Source: Actinocorallia aurantiaca (lineage in GTDB: Bacteria > Actinomycetota > Actinomycetes > Streptosporangiales > Streptosporangiaceae). Taken from it: DNA of 64,000 nt. A model generated the notes under the pieces. That model searched no databases, was not told the origin of the DNA, and saw only the letters and a list, made by a program, of their open reading frames with translations. The stretch lies in NCBI RefSeq assembly GCF_039533685.1, contig NZ_BAAATZ010000034.1:248001-312000 (forward strand). The letters are read 5' to 3'. Positions 40,129-46,841 of the stretch are shown one piece after another (within the stretch, counting starts at the first letter, position 1; the number at the start of each line of letters is the position of its first letter). The translations under genes and the position numbers were made by a program.

Positions 40129-40591
40129 GACGCTCCCGGGGTCGGTTCAATCGTTCGTGTATCGACCGCGTCGTCACCCCGCCGTCGGGGTGGCGGTCGA
40201 GCTTCGCGCGTTTGACGAGGTCGTGGACGCCCTGGCGGGTGATGCCGAGCATCGCGCCCGCCGTGGCGAACGGCACCGAGTCCCTGCCCGGATGCCCCGC
40301 GCGCCGGGCGACGGCCCGGCCGAAGGCCGTGCGCCACCACTCGTCGGGCGGGTCGAACGGCCCGTCTCCCGGAAAGGCCGCCGCGACCAGCCGCGCCGCC
40401 ATCCGGACGGCGAGCGCCTCGTCGGGCCCCAGCAGTTGCGCCGCCCACACCTCGGCTTCGATCCGCAGCCGGTCGCGGACCGGCTCCACCTGCTCGTCCG
40501 ACCCGAAGAGGATCTCCAGCGGATCGACGATCCGCCGTTCGACCAGCTCGATCAGCTCCCGGACCAGCGCGACGTGTTCCCTCGTACTCAC
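40118..40591 (-). CDS. HTH protein of unknown family, probable autoregulator
   Basis: 157 residues from GTG 40591. The C-terminal third contains a helix-turn-helix-like run, 'PFATAGAMLGITRQGVHDLV' then 'KRAKLDRHPDGGVTTRSIHE'. The N-terminal part is helical ('VALVRELIELVERRIVDPLE'). No ribosome site precedes the GTG, but a -10-like sequence ends 7-10 bases upstream, so the mRNA is nearly leaderless. The gene lies under a 42-bp symmetric operator that it shares with the divergent MazG-like gene. Confidence 0.7.
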   Translation of the reverse strand: MSTREHVALVRELIELVERRIVDPLEILFGSDEQVEPVRDRLRIEAEVWAAQLLGPDEALAVRMAARLVAAAFPGDGPFDPPDEWWRTAFGRAVARRAGHPGRDSVPFATAGAMLGITRQGVHDLVKRAKLDRHPDGGVTTRSIHERLNRPRERHVT

Positions 40592-40631
40592 TTGACGAAC
40601 GATAGCAAGTACTTGCTCTGATTCGTCAAGT
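40590..40631. promoter_or_regulatory. 42-bp nested palindrome with face-to-face promoters
   Basis: Outer arms ACTTGACGAA (40590-40599) and TTCGTCAAGT (40622-40631) and an inner palindrome AGCAAGTACTTGCT (40604-40617) share the same centre (between 40610 and 40611); all arms are perfect. TTGACG in each outer arm can serve as a -35, with TGCTCT (40614-40619, plus strand) and TGCTAT (40607-40602, minus strand) as -10 boxes. Both divergent promoters thus lie inside one symmetric operator. Confidence 0.7.
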
Positions 40632-40658
40632 AGTGACTTCTTCGGAAGGATTCCCTCC

Positions 40659-40991
40659 ATGGAGACAGGACTGGAAGAGCTGACCGCCCGGCTGCGGCAG
40701 GCCGTGCACGAGCGGGGCTGGGCGCCGTTCCACACCCCCAAGAACCTCGCGATGGCGCTCGCGGGCGAGGCGGGGGAGTTGCTGGCGGAGTTCCAGTGGC
40801 TGACACCGGAGGAGTCGCGCCGGGTGATGGACTCGCCGGAGAAGGCCGAGGCCGTCCGCTCGGAACTGGCGGACGTATTCAGCTACCTGCTGGAACTCGC
40901 CGACGTGCTCGGCGTCGACCTGATCGAGGCGACGAACAAGAAAGCGGACATCGTGGCGCGCCGGTATGCCGAGGGGTATTACGGGGACTGA
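40659..40991 (+). CDS. MazG-like nucleotide pyrophosphohydrolase
   Basis: 110 residues. It has 'FHTPKNLAMALAGEAGELLA' and 'RSELADVFSYLLELADVLGV', giving the MazG-type metal-binding pattern E37xxE40 and E69xxD72. The size and sequence fit the single-domain RS21-C6/dCTPase-like group that hydrolyses nucleoside triphosphates to monophosphates, cleansing the pool. It is divergent from the HTH/hydrolase operon under the nested operator at 40590. Confidence 0.9.
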   Translation: METGLEELTARLRQAVHERGWAPFHTPKNLAMALAGEAGELLAEFQWLTPEESRRVMDSPEKAEAVRSELADVFSYLLELADVLGVDLIEATNKKADIVARRYAEGYYGD

Positions 40992-41115
40992 GGCCACTTC
41001 TCGCCTGCGGGCGCGAATCGGCAGGCCTGCTCGCTCTCCTGGCCGGTCCTCGCGTCCACTGCCGGGCGCGTCCTGTTCCATGACCGGAACTTTCTCGCAC
41101 GAAAAGTTATCGAAA

Positions 41116-41132
41116 GATCACATCAGGTGATC
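41116..41132. promoter_or_regulatory. Palindrome upstream of the BBE-type oxidase
   Basis: GATCAC-ATCAG-GTGATC has perfect 6-bp arms and lies 84 bases before the oxidase start. The rest of the 224-bp gap after the MazG-like gene shows no gene. Confidence 0.4.
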
Positions 41133-41215
41133 ATTGGGGAGATGGTCAAGCCGCCACGCAGCCGGAGGCGTCGGTGCCCGCCGACGCGTCCCTGCAATGC
41201 CCGAGGAGTGGACCC

Positions 41216-42730
41216 GTGCACGATCGACGTGATCTTCTGCGGGCAGGCCTGCTGGCCGCCGGAGGGCTGGCCACCGGGCTGTTCGACCCCACCGCCGCGG
41301 ACGCGCTCCGCCGCGCCGTCCCCGACCGCTCGGCCTGGCGGAACCTTCGGCGGGCGCTCAGTCCCGCCTCGCGTCTGTACTTCTCCAGTACCGCCGGCTA
41401 CACCGCGCTCGCCCTCCCGCAGAACCTGCGCTACTCCGCCCTGCGCCCGGCCGGCATCGTCTCCTGCGGCAGCGCCCGAGACGTCCAGACGGCCGTGCGT
41501 TGGGCCGTCAGGCACGGCATGCCGCTGGCCCCGCGCTCGGGAGGCCACAACTACGCGGGGTACTCCACCACGACCGGCCTGCTGATCGACCTGCGGCGCA
41601 TCAGGGCGGTGAGCCCGCGGGGCGACCGGCTCGCGGTGGGAGGCGGCGCCACCAACTCCGACGTGTACCGGGCCGGGACCGGCGGCACCGGCCTGTACTT
41701 CCCCGGCGGGCGCTGCCCCGGAGTGGGCGTCGCCGGGCTGACGCTCGGCGGCGGGCTGGGGTTCAACGACCGCAGGTGGGGGCTGACCTGCGACCGGCTG
41801 GTGGAGACCCGGGTCGTCCTGTCCGACGGGACCCTGGTGCGCGCCACCGAGCGGGAGAACGCCGACCTGTTCTGGGCCTGCCGCGGCGGCGCCGGAGGCA
41901 ACTTCGGCGTCAACACGGCCTTCGTCTTCGACGCCGTCAGGGTCGACCGCCAGGTCTCCACGGTCTTCGACCTGTCCTTCTCCCTGAAGCGCGGGGTCGA
42001 GGTGATGGACGCCGTGCGCGAGATGCTCCAGCGGGACGAGCGCGCGGGCCGCCTCGACGTCCGCGTCGGGTTCGCCCACCCCGGCGAAGGGAAGGCCTCG
42101 ATCGCGGTGCTCGGACAGTACCTCGGCACCGACGACCGGCTGCGGAAGGTCCTGGCCCCGCTGCTGGCGCTGTCACCCACCCGGCGGTTCATCGAGCAGC
42201 GCGGCTTCTGGCGGGCCCAGGATCGGCTGGCGCTGAAGTCCGGCAGGGAGGCGATGGCCGCCAAGTCCCTGGTGCCGACCCGGTGGCCGGACGAGGAGGC
42301 GATCACGGCCGTCATGGAGAGGATAGGCCGGTGGCGGCCGGGCCTGCCCGGCAACTCCGGACACGTCACGCTGTTCGCGATGGGCGGCGCGGTCTCCGCC
42401 CTCGCCCCCTCGGAGACCGCCTTCCCCCACCGCCGCGCCGTCTTCGTGATCGACATCGGCGCCTCCTGGTCCGTGAAGTCCTCCGTCGACGTGGTGGACG
42501 GCCTGATCCGGCAGATCCGCGCCATCTACGACGTCCTGGCCCGGAAGCTGCGGACCTCGGCCGCCTACGTCAACTTCCCCGATCCCGACCTGCCCGGCTG
42601 GCACACCGCCTACTACGGCGCGAACTACGACCGCCTCGCCGAGGTCAAGTCCCGCTACGACCCGTCCGGCGTCTTCCGCTACGGCCAGAGCATCGGCTCA
42701 CCCCTCGTCGCCGAGGACCTCGCGTCCTGA
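41216..42730 (+). CDS. Tat-exported FAD-linked oxidase, berberine-bridge type
   Basis: 504 residues from GTG 41216 (GAGGAG upstream). The N-terminus 'HDRRDLLRAGLLAAGGLATG' is a twin-arginine signal. The PCMH-type FAD domain carries His111 in 'RSGGHNYAGYS' and Cys167 in 'GGRCPGVGVAG', the two residues that form bicovalent FAD in berberine-bridge and glucooligosaccharide oxidases. The C-terminal BBE segment 'DPSGVFRYGQSI' is present. It should oxidise a sugar or secondary metabolite outside the cell, reducing O2. A small hairpin spans its stop codon. Confidence 0.9.
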   Translation: MHDRRDLLRAGLLAAGGLATGLFDPTAADALRRAVPDRSAWRNLRRALSPASRLYFSSTAGYTALALPQNLRYSALRPAGIVSCGSARDVQTAVRWAVRHGMPLAPRSGGHNYAGYSTTTGLLIDLRRIRAVSPRGDRLAVGGGATNSDVYRAGTGGTGLYFPGGRCPGVGVAGLTLGGGLGFNDRRWGLTCDRLVETRVVLSDGTLVRATERENADLFWACRGGAGGNFGVNTAFVFDAVRVDRQVSTVFDLSFSLKRGVEVMDAVREMLQRDERAGRLDVRVGFAHPGEGKASIAVLGQYLGTDDRLRKVLAPLLALSPTRRFIEQRGFWRAQDRLALKSGREAMAAKSLVPTRWPDEEAITAVMERIGRWRPGLPGNSGHVTLFAMGGAVSALAPSETAFPHRRAVFVIDIGASWSVKSSVDVVDGLIRQIRAIYDVLARKLRTSAAYVNFPDPDLPGWHTAYYGANYDRLAEVKSRYDPSGVFRYGQSIGSPLVAEDLAS

Positions 42731-42888
42731 GGACGCGCTTCGCCTATCTGGTACCTCGGGCCGCGTCCGGGTCGTTCACTCCGGCGGTGCACCCGGCGCC
42801 GTTCGCCTTGCTCACCCGGTTCAGCGAGCTCATTCGGGCGCTCGCCTCGTTTTTCGCCGGGTGCCGGTGTTCCGACTTCAGGCGTTTT

Positions 42889-42923
42889 GAGGAGCCCGCT
42901 CCGCGTGAGGCGGGAGGCTCCTC
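42889..42923. terminator. Terminator between oxidase and methyltransferase
   Basis: GAGGAGCC (42889-42896) pairs with GGCTCCTC (42916-42923), with inner CGC/GCG pairs extending the stem. It sits between the convergent genes, next to the methyltransferase stop. Confidence 0.5.
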
Positions 42924-42932
42924 CGGGCGGAG

Positions 42933-43571
42933 TCAGGCGGTGCGGCGGACGGCGATGACGGTGTCGGTGACTACGGCGGTCTGCCCGTCGGGCCCGGTGG
43001 CTTCGCGCCGTGGCGTGCCGAGGCGTTCGGGGGACCACCCGGCCGGGTCGAGGCCGAGTTCCGCGTAGATCTCCTCCGGGGTGGGGAAACGGGTGTCGGG
43101 GTCGATGCTCGACCAGGGATGCCTCGAGCCGTGCTCGACGACGAGCAGAAGGCCGCCCGGAGCGAGGGCGTGCGCGGCCTGCCGCAGGACGCGGGAGCGC
43201 GGCAGGTCGAACGGCGTCTGCAGGTACTGGGCCGAGACGAGTTCGAAGACGCCGGCCGGGAACCCGGCGGCGAGGTCGTGCAACTCGGTGGTGACGCGGT
43301 CGGCGACCCCGGCCTGGGCCGCGTACTCCGCGGTGAGCTCCAGGGCGGCGGGAGCGATGTCGACGGCGGTGACCCGCCAGCCCCGAGCGGCCAGCCACGC
43401 CGTGTCGCCGCCTTCCCCGCAACCGAGATCCAGCGCCCTGCCGGGAGCCATCCCCGCGACGGTCTCGGCGAGCACCACGTTGGGCGTGCCCTTCCACCGC
43501 CTGCCGTGGCTGCGATAGCGGTCTTCCCAGAACCGTGCGGCTTCGTCTGCGGCTTGCATGTCGTTGCTCAT
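42933..43571 (-). CDS. Class I SAM-dependent methyltransferase
   Basis: 212 residues from ATG 43571. It shows 'ALDLGCGEGGDTAWLAARGW' (SAM motif I), 'VTAVDIAPAALELTAEYAAQ' (motif II), 'FELVSAQYLQTPFDLPR' and 'ALAPGGLLLVVEHGSRHPWS'. The start of the domain, 'ARFWEDRYRSHGRRWKGTPN', matches thiopurine/tellurite-resistance-like methyltransferases of actinomycetes. The substrate is unknown. No ribosome site is obvious. Confidence 0.88.
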   Translation of the reverse strand: MSNDMQAADEAARFWEDRYRSHGRRWKGTPNVVLAETVAGMAPGRALDLGCGEGGDTAWLAARGWRVTAVDIAPAALELTAEYAAQAGVADRVTTELHDLAAGFPAGVFELVSAQYLQTPFDLPRSRVLRQAAHALAPGGLLLVVEHGSRHPWSSIDPDTRFPTPEEIYAELGLDPAGWSPERLGTPRREATGPDGQTAVVTDTVIAVRRTA

Positions 43572-43606
43572 GTCGCAAGGGTGCGACCACCGGTCTCTTT
43601 CACGCA

Positions 43607-43624
43607 AGAAACGTTGCCGTTTCT
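43607..43624. promoter_or_regulatory. Inverted repeat upstream of the methyltransferase
   Basis: AGAAACG-TTGC-CGTTTCT has perfect 7-bp arms 36 bases upstream of the methyltransferase start on the opposite strand, in promoter position. Confidence 0.45.
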
Positions 43625-44046
43625 GCAAAAACTGCGGTGGGGCACGGACGTCCGCCGTCGCGTGTGCCGATCCGCTTCGGAGGCCCACCGTCGGGATCGC
43701 GTGGACGGCCAAGACGGGGAGTCGGGCTCGGGAGCAGGTGCCTCGAAGGTGGCCGGGTCACGCGTCCGAGCGGAAGTGGCAGACGAAGGGAGCCAGGTAC
43801 AGGTCGATGAGGCGGCGACGGCCGACCAAGTCGTCGAGCGGGGTGACCGTCTCGGGGGTCGGCTTTGGTGAGAAAGCGTCGCATCTCTCACATTGACGAG
43901 ATTTGTTACATGCGGCGATCATCGGGCGAGCTCTTCGGCAGCCGGAGGGCGGCCGACCCCGGAGTCCGAGGTCGCGATCACCGGGTCGGCTGAGCGGCCG
44001 CCGTCCTGCCCCCCCCGGACGACCACACCTGCGAGACGAGGCCCGT
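43625..44046. other. Gene-poor intergenic region
   Basis: About 420 bases between divergent genes. Open frames exist in several phases but none has a supported start or recognisable domain. A minus-strand stretch ending near 43758 reads 'PLDDLVGRRRLIDLYLAPFV', which might be the tail of a decayed gene. Promoters of the 44047 gene probably lie in the AT-richer patch around 43880-43915. Confidence 0.3.
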
Positions 44047-44892
44047 ATGACCGTCCCCGAGCGCACCATGAAAGTCCGCCGCGTTCACTTCGGCTACCCG
44101 AAAGGCTCCCTGCGCCGCCACTACGTGGGCGGCGACCTGATCATGAGCCATGTGGTGGCCGTCCTGTCGGCGACCTTCCCCAAGGGCGAGGAGTTCTTCA
44201 TCCGCTCCGTCCACCACTACTCCGACCGGATCGCCGACCCGGAGCTGAAGAAGCAGACGAAGGCGTTCATCGGCCAGGAGGTCGTGCACGGCCGCGAGCA
44301 CGAGACACTGAACGAGGCGCTGCGCCGCATGGGCTACCCGACACACCGGGTGGACGCCTTCGTCAAGCGCAGCCTGGCACTCGGCGAGCGGCTGATGTCG
44401 CCGGCGACCCGCCTCGGCCACACCGCGGCCTTGGAGCACTACACGGCGACCCTCGCCGAATGCCTGCTCACCGACCCCCGCGCCCAGGCCCTCCTCGGCG
44501 ACACCGAGGTCCGCAACGTCCTGCTCTGGCATGCCCTGGAAGAGTCGGAACACAAGTCGGTCGCCTTCGACGTCTACCGCGCCGTCGGCGGCACCGAGCG
44601 CATGCGCCGCCGCACCATGCTGGAGGCGAGCGCCGGCCTCCTCGGCGTGACCGTCATCGCCACGATCCTGTCGATGCTCGCGGATCCCGCCACCTACGAC
44701 CTCCGCCGCCTGGCCGCGAGCCTCCGCGCCCTGCGCCGCTCCCCTTTCCTCGACCGCAAGGTCCGCGCCCGCATCCGCGCCTACCAGCGCCCCGGCTTCC
44801 ACCCCGACGACTTCGACGCCACCGAGACCCTGACCCACTGGCGCGCCGAACTCTTCGGCCCCGAGGGCGCCCTCCTCGACCGCCTCACCTGA
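44047..44892 (+). CDS. Metal-dependent hydrolase-like protein (PF10118)
   Basis: 281 residues from ATG 44047. Acidic/His pairs typical of the family are present: 'GEEFFIRSVHHYSDRIADPE', 'FIGQEVVHGREHETLNEALR' and 'LWHALEESEHKSVAFDVYRA'. The pattern is that of a ferritin-like four-helix protein binding two metal ions. PF10118 is named predicted metal-dependent hydrolase, but the true reaction is unknown. A C-terminal hydrophobic stretch 'SAGLLGVTVIATILSMLAD' may contact the membrane. It is transcribed alone. Confidence 0.85.
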   Translation: MTVPERTMKVRRVHFGYPKGSLRRHYVGGDLIMSHVVAVLSATFPKGEEFFIRSVHHYSDRIADPELKKQTKAFIGQEVVHGREHETLNEALRRMGYPTHRVDAFVKRSLALGERLMSPATRLGHTAALEHYTATLAECLLTDPRAQALLGDTEVRNVLLWHALEESEHKSVAFDVYRAVGGTERMRRRTMLEASAGLLGVTVIATILSMLADPATYDLRRLAASLRALRRSPFLDRKVRARIRAYQRPGFHPDDFDATETLTHWRAELFGPEGALLDRLT

Positions 44893-44924
44893 GCCCCCGG
44901 CCTCCGCCGAGGAGGTCGCGGCCC

Positions 44925-45420
44925 TCAGGCCCGCGCGTCGAACATCCCCCAGACCCACTTGCCGCCCTGCCCGTCCTCCTGGATCCCGCAGGCGGTGGAG
45001 AGCGCCCGGACGATCGGCAGGCCCCAGCCGCCGCCGTGGTCGAAGGTCTCGTCGGTCGCGTCGAGGTCCTCGGGGTGAGGACGACAACGGGCTTCGCGTG
45101 AGGACGGGCGGGGGAGGAGTCCCGCACCCCGAGGAAGACACCCCGGGTGTTGCGGCCGAGCCGGAGGCGGATCCGCTCGTCCGGGGTCGCCTCGGCGGCG
45201 TTGATGATCAGCTCGCTCGCCACGAGCAGCACGTCGTGGCCCCATCCGCGCAGCCGCTGGAGCGCACAACGGATCCGATGGCCCGATCCAGCTCGTCAGC
45301 TTGGAGGAAAGGGAAGTCGCATACGTCGGTGCACAACGTGGCGGGTGCCTGATCGAATTTTTCCGAGGTCCGCGAAGTGGCTCTAGATTGGGAATTCCTC
45401 AGTGACAAGGCCATGTCCAT
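44925..45420 (-). pseudogene. Frameshifted HATPase (anti-sigma/RsbW-like) gene
   Basis: Three successive minus-strand phases give one ATP-binding protein: 'LCTDVCDFPFLQADELDRAI' (to about 45265), then 'ALQRLRGWGHDVLLVASELI' with 'INAAEATPDERIRLRLGRNT' (to about 45085), then 'DHGGGWGLPIVRALSTACGI' to the end. The N-box (SELIINA) and G-box (GGGWGLPIV) of RsbW/SpoIIAB-type kinases are intact, but two shifts break the reading frame; a repeated CGTCCTCAC lies at the second. In actinomycetes these genes accompany XRE-DUF5753/DUF397 pairs. It is a decayed gene unless the shifts are sequencing errors. Confidence 0.75.
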
Positions 45421-45465
45421 TGAGGAATCTCGAGCCTTGATGGCAAGGAAGCCGGAGACCCTTAC

Positions 45466-45647
45466 ATGAGTGTTCGGTGGCGTAAGAGCTCTCACAGCGG
45501 CGGTGTGCACGACGAGACCTGCGTCGAGCCGGCCCGCTTCCGGCGGCCGTCGGCGTCCGAGACTCCAAGAACCCCGAAGTCGGGCATCTCGCGCTGACCC
45601 GCGAGCAGTTCGCCCTGCTGAACCGCCATCTCGAGGAGCACGGCTGA
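45466..45647 (+). pseudogene. Frameshifted DUF397 gene
   Basis: From ATG 45466 the frame reads 'MSVRWRKSSHSGGVHDETCV', a typical DUF397 start, then loses homology and stops at 45597. One phase over, 'AAVGVRDSKNPEVGHLALTR' and 'EQFALLNRHLEEHG' complete the domain to TGA 45647. A single shift near 45535 explains this. It is divergent from the broken HATPase, so two members of the usual XRE-DUF397-HATPase set are damaged side by side. Confidence 0.75.
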
Positions 45648-45680
45648 ACCGGGTCGCCTCCCCGGGCGTCATCGCGGGAT

Positions 45681-45711
45681 TTGCATCTCCCCCGAGGGGA
45701 GGTGTCAGGGT
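45681..45711 (+). promoter_or_regulatory. MerR-type promoter of the merR gene
   Basis: TTGCAT (45681-45686) and CAGGGT (45706-45711) are 19 bases apart, and the spacer holds CTCCCC-CGA-GGGGAG-like symmetry. The ATG at 45718 begins six bases after the -10, the same geometry as the promoter at 33464. Autoregulation is expected for a MerR gene. Confidence 0.6.
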
Positions 45712-45717
45712 GCGGGC

Positions 45718-46665
45718 ATGGACGGTGAGGGCTTCTACTCGATCGGCGAGCTCGCGCGGCTGAGCGGCCTCACGGTGAAGGCCGTGCGCTTCTACTCCGA
45801 CCGGGGCATCGTGCCGGAGACCGGCAGGACCGCGTCCGGTCACCGCCGGTACGGAGCCGAGGCCCTGACCCGAATCGGCCTGGTACGCACCCTGCGTGAG
45901 CTGGGCATCGACCTCGCCGCCATCAGCAGGATCATCGACCGCGAGGTGCCGGCCGCCGAGGTCGCCGCCGTCCACGCCGAGGCCGTCGCCGTGCAGATGC
46001 GGCTGCTCCGGCTCCGCCACGCGGTCCTGACGGCCGCCGCCCGCCGCGGCTCCACCCCCGAGGAGATCAACCTCATGTACCGGCTCGCGCACCTCTCCGC
46101 CGCAGAACGCGACACCCTCATCGCCGACTTCCTCGACAGCGCCTTCGGCGCCCCCGCCGCCGACCCGCTCTCCCGGGTCGTCCACCGCTCCCTCACCCCC
46201 GAACTCCCCGACGACCCCACCTCCGCCCAACTGGAGGCCTGGGTGGAACTCGCCGAACTCGCCCAGGACTCTTCGTTCCGCTCCCTGATGCGCACCCTGT
46301 TCACCACCCACACCGCCGAACGCGGCACCCCCACGGCCCCGCCCCGCAAACACACCATCGGCCTGATCTCCGAAACCGTCCCCCCGCTCCTCGCGGCGGA
46401 CGTCGCCCCTGCCTCCCCCGAAGCGGCACGGATCGTCGCGCAGGTCGCCGCCGCCTACGCCGCCTCCCGGAACCGCCACGACGACCCCGCTCTCCGCCAG
46501 GACCTCGCCACCTATGTGGCCGCCGCCAACGACCCCCGCCGCGAGCGCTACCTCGAACTCCTCTCCACCATCAACGGCTGGTCCTCGCCCGACCACCCCC
46601 GCCGCGAACTCGACTGGTTCCACACCGCCCTCACCACGACACCCCCGCAGCCGAAGGCGCCCTGA
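45718..46665 (+). CDS. MerR family transcriptional regulator
   Basis: 315 residues. The MerR HTH is 'FYSIGELARLSGLTVKAVRF' then 'YSDRGIVPETGRTASGHRRY' and 'RTLRELGIDLAAISRIIDRE'. The remaining 200 residues are helical, without metal-binding Cys and without a recognisable GyrI-like domain, so it is an uncharacterised long MerR. It is probably leaderless. Its operator differs in sequence from the MerR-type site at 33466, so it may not be that gene's regulator. Confidence 0.87.
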   Translation: MDGEGFYSIGELARLSGLTVKAVRFYSDRGIVPETGRTASGHRRYGAEALTRIGLVRTLRELGIDLAAISRIIDREVPAAEVAAVHAEAVAVQMRLLRLRHAVLTAAARRGSTPEEINLMYRLAHLSAAERDTLIADFLDSAFGAPAADPLSRVVHRSLTPELPDDPTSAQLEAWVELAELAQDSSFRSLMRTLFTTHTAERGTPTAPPRKHTIGLISETVPPLLAADVAPASPEAARIVAQVAAAYAASRNRHDDPALRQDLATYVAAANDPRRERYLELLSTINGWSSPDHPRRELDWFHTALTTTPPQPKAP

Positions 46666-46841
46666 CACCGAGGAGAGCGGATCGTCGCCTCGCGGACTCC
46701 AGGACACGCCCCGATCGGCGAGATCACGGCCTACGGCGTTCGGTGAGCGACGCCGCCACCAGCCGCCGAAGGCTGACCGCTTTGGAGGTGTCGTGCGGGC
46801 TCGGACAGTGGTGATGCCGTCCAGCGCCCGGTGGCGCGGAC

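Noticed and set aside
42721..42737. Hairpin CGCGTCC-TGA-GGACGCG over the stop of the BBE-type oxidase
   Set aside because: Only 7 bp and including the stop codon; the stem at 42889-42923 is a better terminator, so it is not listed separately.
45383..45568. Minus-strand ORF over the DUF397 remnant
   Set aside because: Shadow of the plus-strand DUF397 sequence; Arg/Ser-rich without a domain.
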